A DNA stretch of 5,855 nt, taken from NCBI GenBank assembly GCA_031259745.1, contig JAIRLB010000028.1:1-5855 (forward strand), written 5' to 3'. Below the pieces are notes generated by a model. It worked only from the letters and a program-made list of their open reading frames with translations. It made no database searches and was not told where the DNA came from. The DNA comes from Rickettsiales bacterium (lineage in GTDB: Bacteria; Pseudomonadota; Alphaproteobacteria; Rs-D84). The translations under genes and the position numbers were made by a program. Positions 5,617 through 5,855 of the stretch are shown in pieces. How positions within the stretch are numbered: position 1 is the stretch's first letter; the number at the start of each line of letters is the position of its first letter.

Positions 5617-5639
5617 GCCTGCTCGCTTTGTTCGCAGGC
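5617..5639. other. Hairpin just after the target-gene stop
   Basis: GCCTGC (5617-5622) pairs with GCAGGC (5634-5639) around an 11-nt loop. It starts 2 bp after the target stop codon and about 10 bp from the VR end, the distance expected for a DGR target-site hairpin. The stem is shorter than that at 5578-5600. Confidence 0.35.
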
Positions 5640-5641
5640 AA

Positions 5642-5855
5642 TCAATTCCCGAGAGCCGTAAACAACGCAGACCGGAAGGCGGAGTCGTACCCGGCGCTGG
5701 CCGCGCAGTAGTTAGCGCAAGAGCTCGCGCAATTATCCGCGGAGCTGTAGTAGCTGAAGTAGACCCACGAACCCGACGCAGTGGAGGTACCACTGGTGGT
5801 AGTAATACTTGTTATCTGACACCAGCAATATATTCCAGTGGTGTCAGAAGGGTTG
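5642..5855 (-). CDS. DGR target (variable) protein, C-terminal 70 residues, 5' end outside window
   Basis: The frame is open from the right edge to TGA at 5644-5642 and ends ...SAFRSALFTALGN. The last part is encoded by the VR. The F-R-S-A-L ending resembles the end of C-type-lectin-like DGR targets, but the fold cannot be proven from this piece. Relative to TR the core carries 13 residue changes, among them N to F, S, Y, A and D, D to Y and A, and R to G; one further change (G to A) lies in the 3' homing block. Invariant residues include WVY at the start and Cys at fragment positions 42, 46 and 50. Upstream, IYCWC (8-12) adds two cysteines, followed by a Ser/Thr-rich linker (about 15-25). 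The cysteines suggest an exported protein with disulfides. No N-terminal anchor or signal can be seen. The frame is set by agreement of stop position, VR end and the TR Asn-codon frame. Confidence 0.9.
   Translation of the reverse strand, partial: NPSDTTGIYCWCQITSITTTSGTSTASGSWVYFSYYSSADNCASSCANYCAASAGYDSAFRSALFTALGN
5649..5781 (-). repeat. DGR variable repeat (VR)
   Basis: This is the 3' part of the target gene that receives mutagenised cDNA. It matches the TR end to end without gaps and reaches to 7 bp before the stop codon. Its A-poor 3' end (about 5649-5678) is the expected initiation-of-mutagenic-homing (IMH) block. It differs from the TR there at 5655 and 5669, both not at adenines, as is typical of IMH versus IMH*. 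The 5' end is conserved over 21 bp (5761-5781), which would serve for cDNA integration. Confidence 0.95.

Larger units (their letters stand above)
3467..5855 (-). other. Diversity-generating retroelement cassette (target end, TR, accessory genes, RT)
   Basis: All parts lie on one strand in the order target gene with VR, TR, 108-aa gene, 83-aa gene, RT. Known DGRs (for example that of Bordetella phage BPP-1) use target, avd, TR, RT. Here no Avd-like gene is visible and two other small genes lie between TR and RT. There are no phage structural genes, integrase or transposase in view, and the flank is a housekeeping operon, so this looks like a chromosomal DGR. The upstream boundary is outside the window. 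Confidence 0.93.

Noticed and set aside
5329..5781. Repeats as a CRISPR array or transposon terminal repeats
   Set aside because: There are only two copies, 133 bp long, with base-specific divergence; no spacers of regular size, no transposase.
5306..5793. Two longer overlapping minus-strand frames across TR and VR
   Set aside because: They are out of frame with the target gene and its Asn-codon pattern, and they read through hairpins and the stop region.
1..5855. tRNA or rRNA genes
   Set aside because: I found no cloverleaf with CCA end or conserved rRNA segments in reading both strands by eye.

Overview
The window is the junction between a conserved housekeeping cluster and a complete-looking diversity-generating retroelement (DGR), all read from the minus strand. 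The housekeeping genes (recJ, a LolA-family carrier, a tatB-like gene, the first codons of a probable tatC) point to a Gram-negative bacterium. The sequence style of RecJ, LolA and TatB looks alphaproteobacterial to me, possibly one of the host-associated, poorly cultured lineages. That placement is an impression from memory and was not computed.

Right part (about 3467-5855), in transcription order from the right edge: (1) the 3' end of a target gene, whose last 70 residues are visible and contain the variable repeat (VR, 5649-5781); (2) about 180 bp with two GC-rich hairpins and an operator-like palindrome; (3) the template repeat (TR, 5329-5461), an ungapped 133-bp copy of the VR exactly 320 bp away; (4) a structured spacer of about 215 bp; (5) a 108-residue protein of unknown function; (6) an 83-residue secreted protein with cysteines; (7) a 351-residue DGR-type reverse transcriptase with the YCDD catalytic motif and the GNYTSQ signature. 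Read in the sense orientation, 15 of the 18 TR/VR differences in 130 bp fall on TR adenines, which is the mark of adenine-specific mutagenic retrohoming. Two of the other three lie in the A-poor 3' end, where an IMH/IMH* difference is expected. The TR has 12 Asn codons, including a four-fold 12-nt unit with two Asn codons each. No gene resembling the usual accessory protein Avd is present; the 108- and 83-residue genes take its place. The TR is bracketed by a perfect 13-bp inverted repeat that could clamp the TR RNA into one large closed domain.

Left part (1-3438): recJ (single-strand exonuclease), lolA (periplasmic lipoprotein chaperone), an unrecognised 232-residue protein, tatB-like and the start of tatC are packed with short gaps or overlaps and look like one operon. 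A good sigma-70-type promoter (TTGATT-16 nt-TATAAT) sits in the last codons of the RT gene and would let recJ be transcribed independently of the DGR. Inside recJ an in-frame stretch of about 24 residues is encoded by two adjacent hairpins and an extra copy of one arm. It looks like a palindromic mobile insert tolerated in a surface loop.

Working model: the target protein's transcript and the TR RNA come from the same strand. The RT, probably helped by one or both small proteins, copies the TR with errors at A and writes the cDNA into the target's 3' end. This diversifies about 13 residues of a cysteine-containing, probably exported binding domain.
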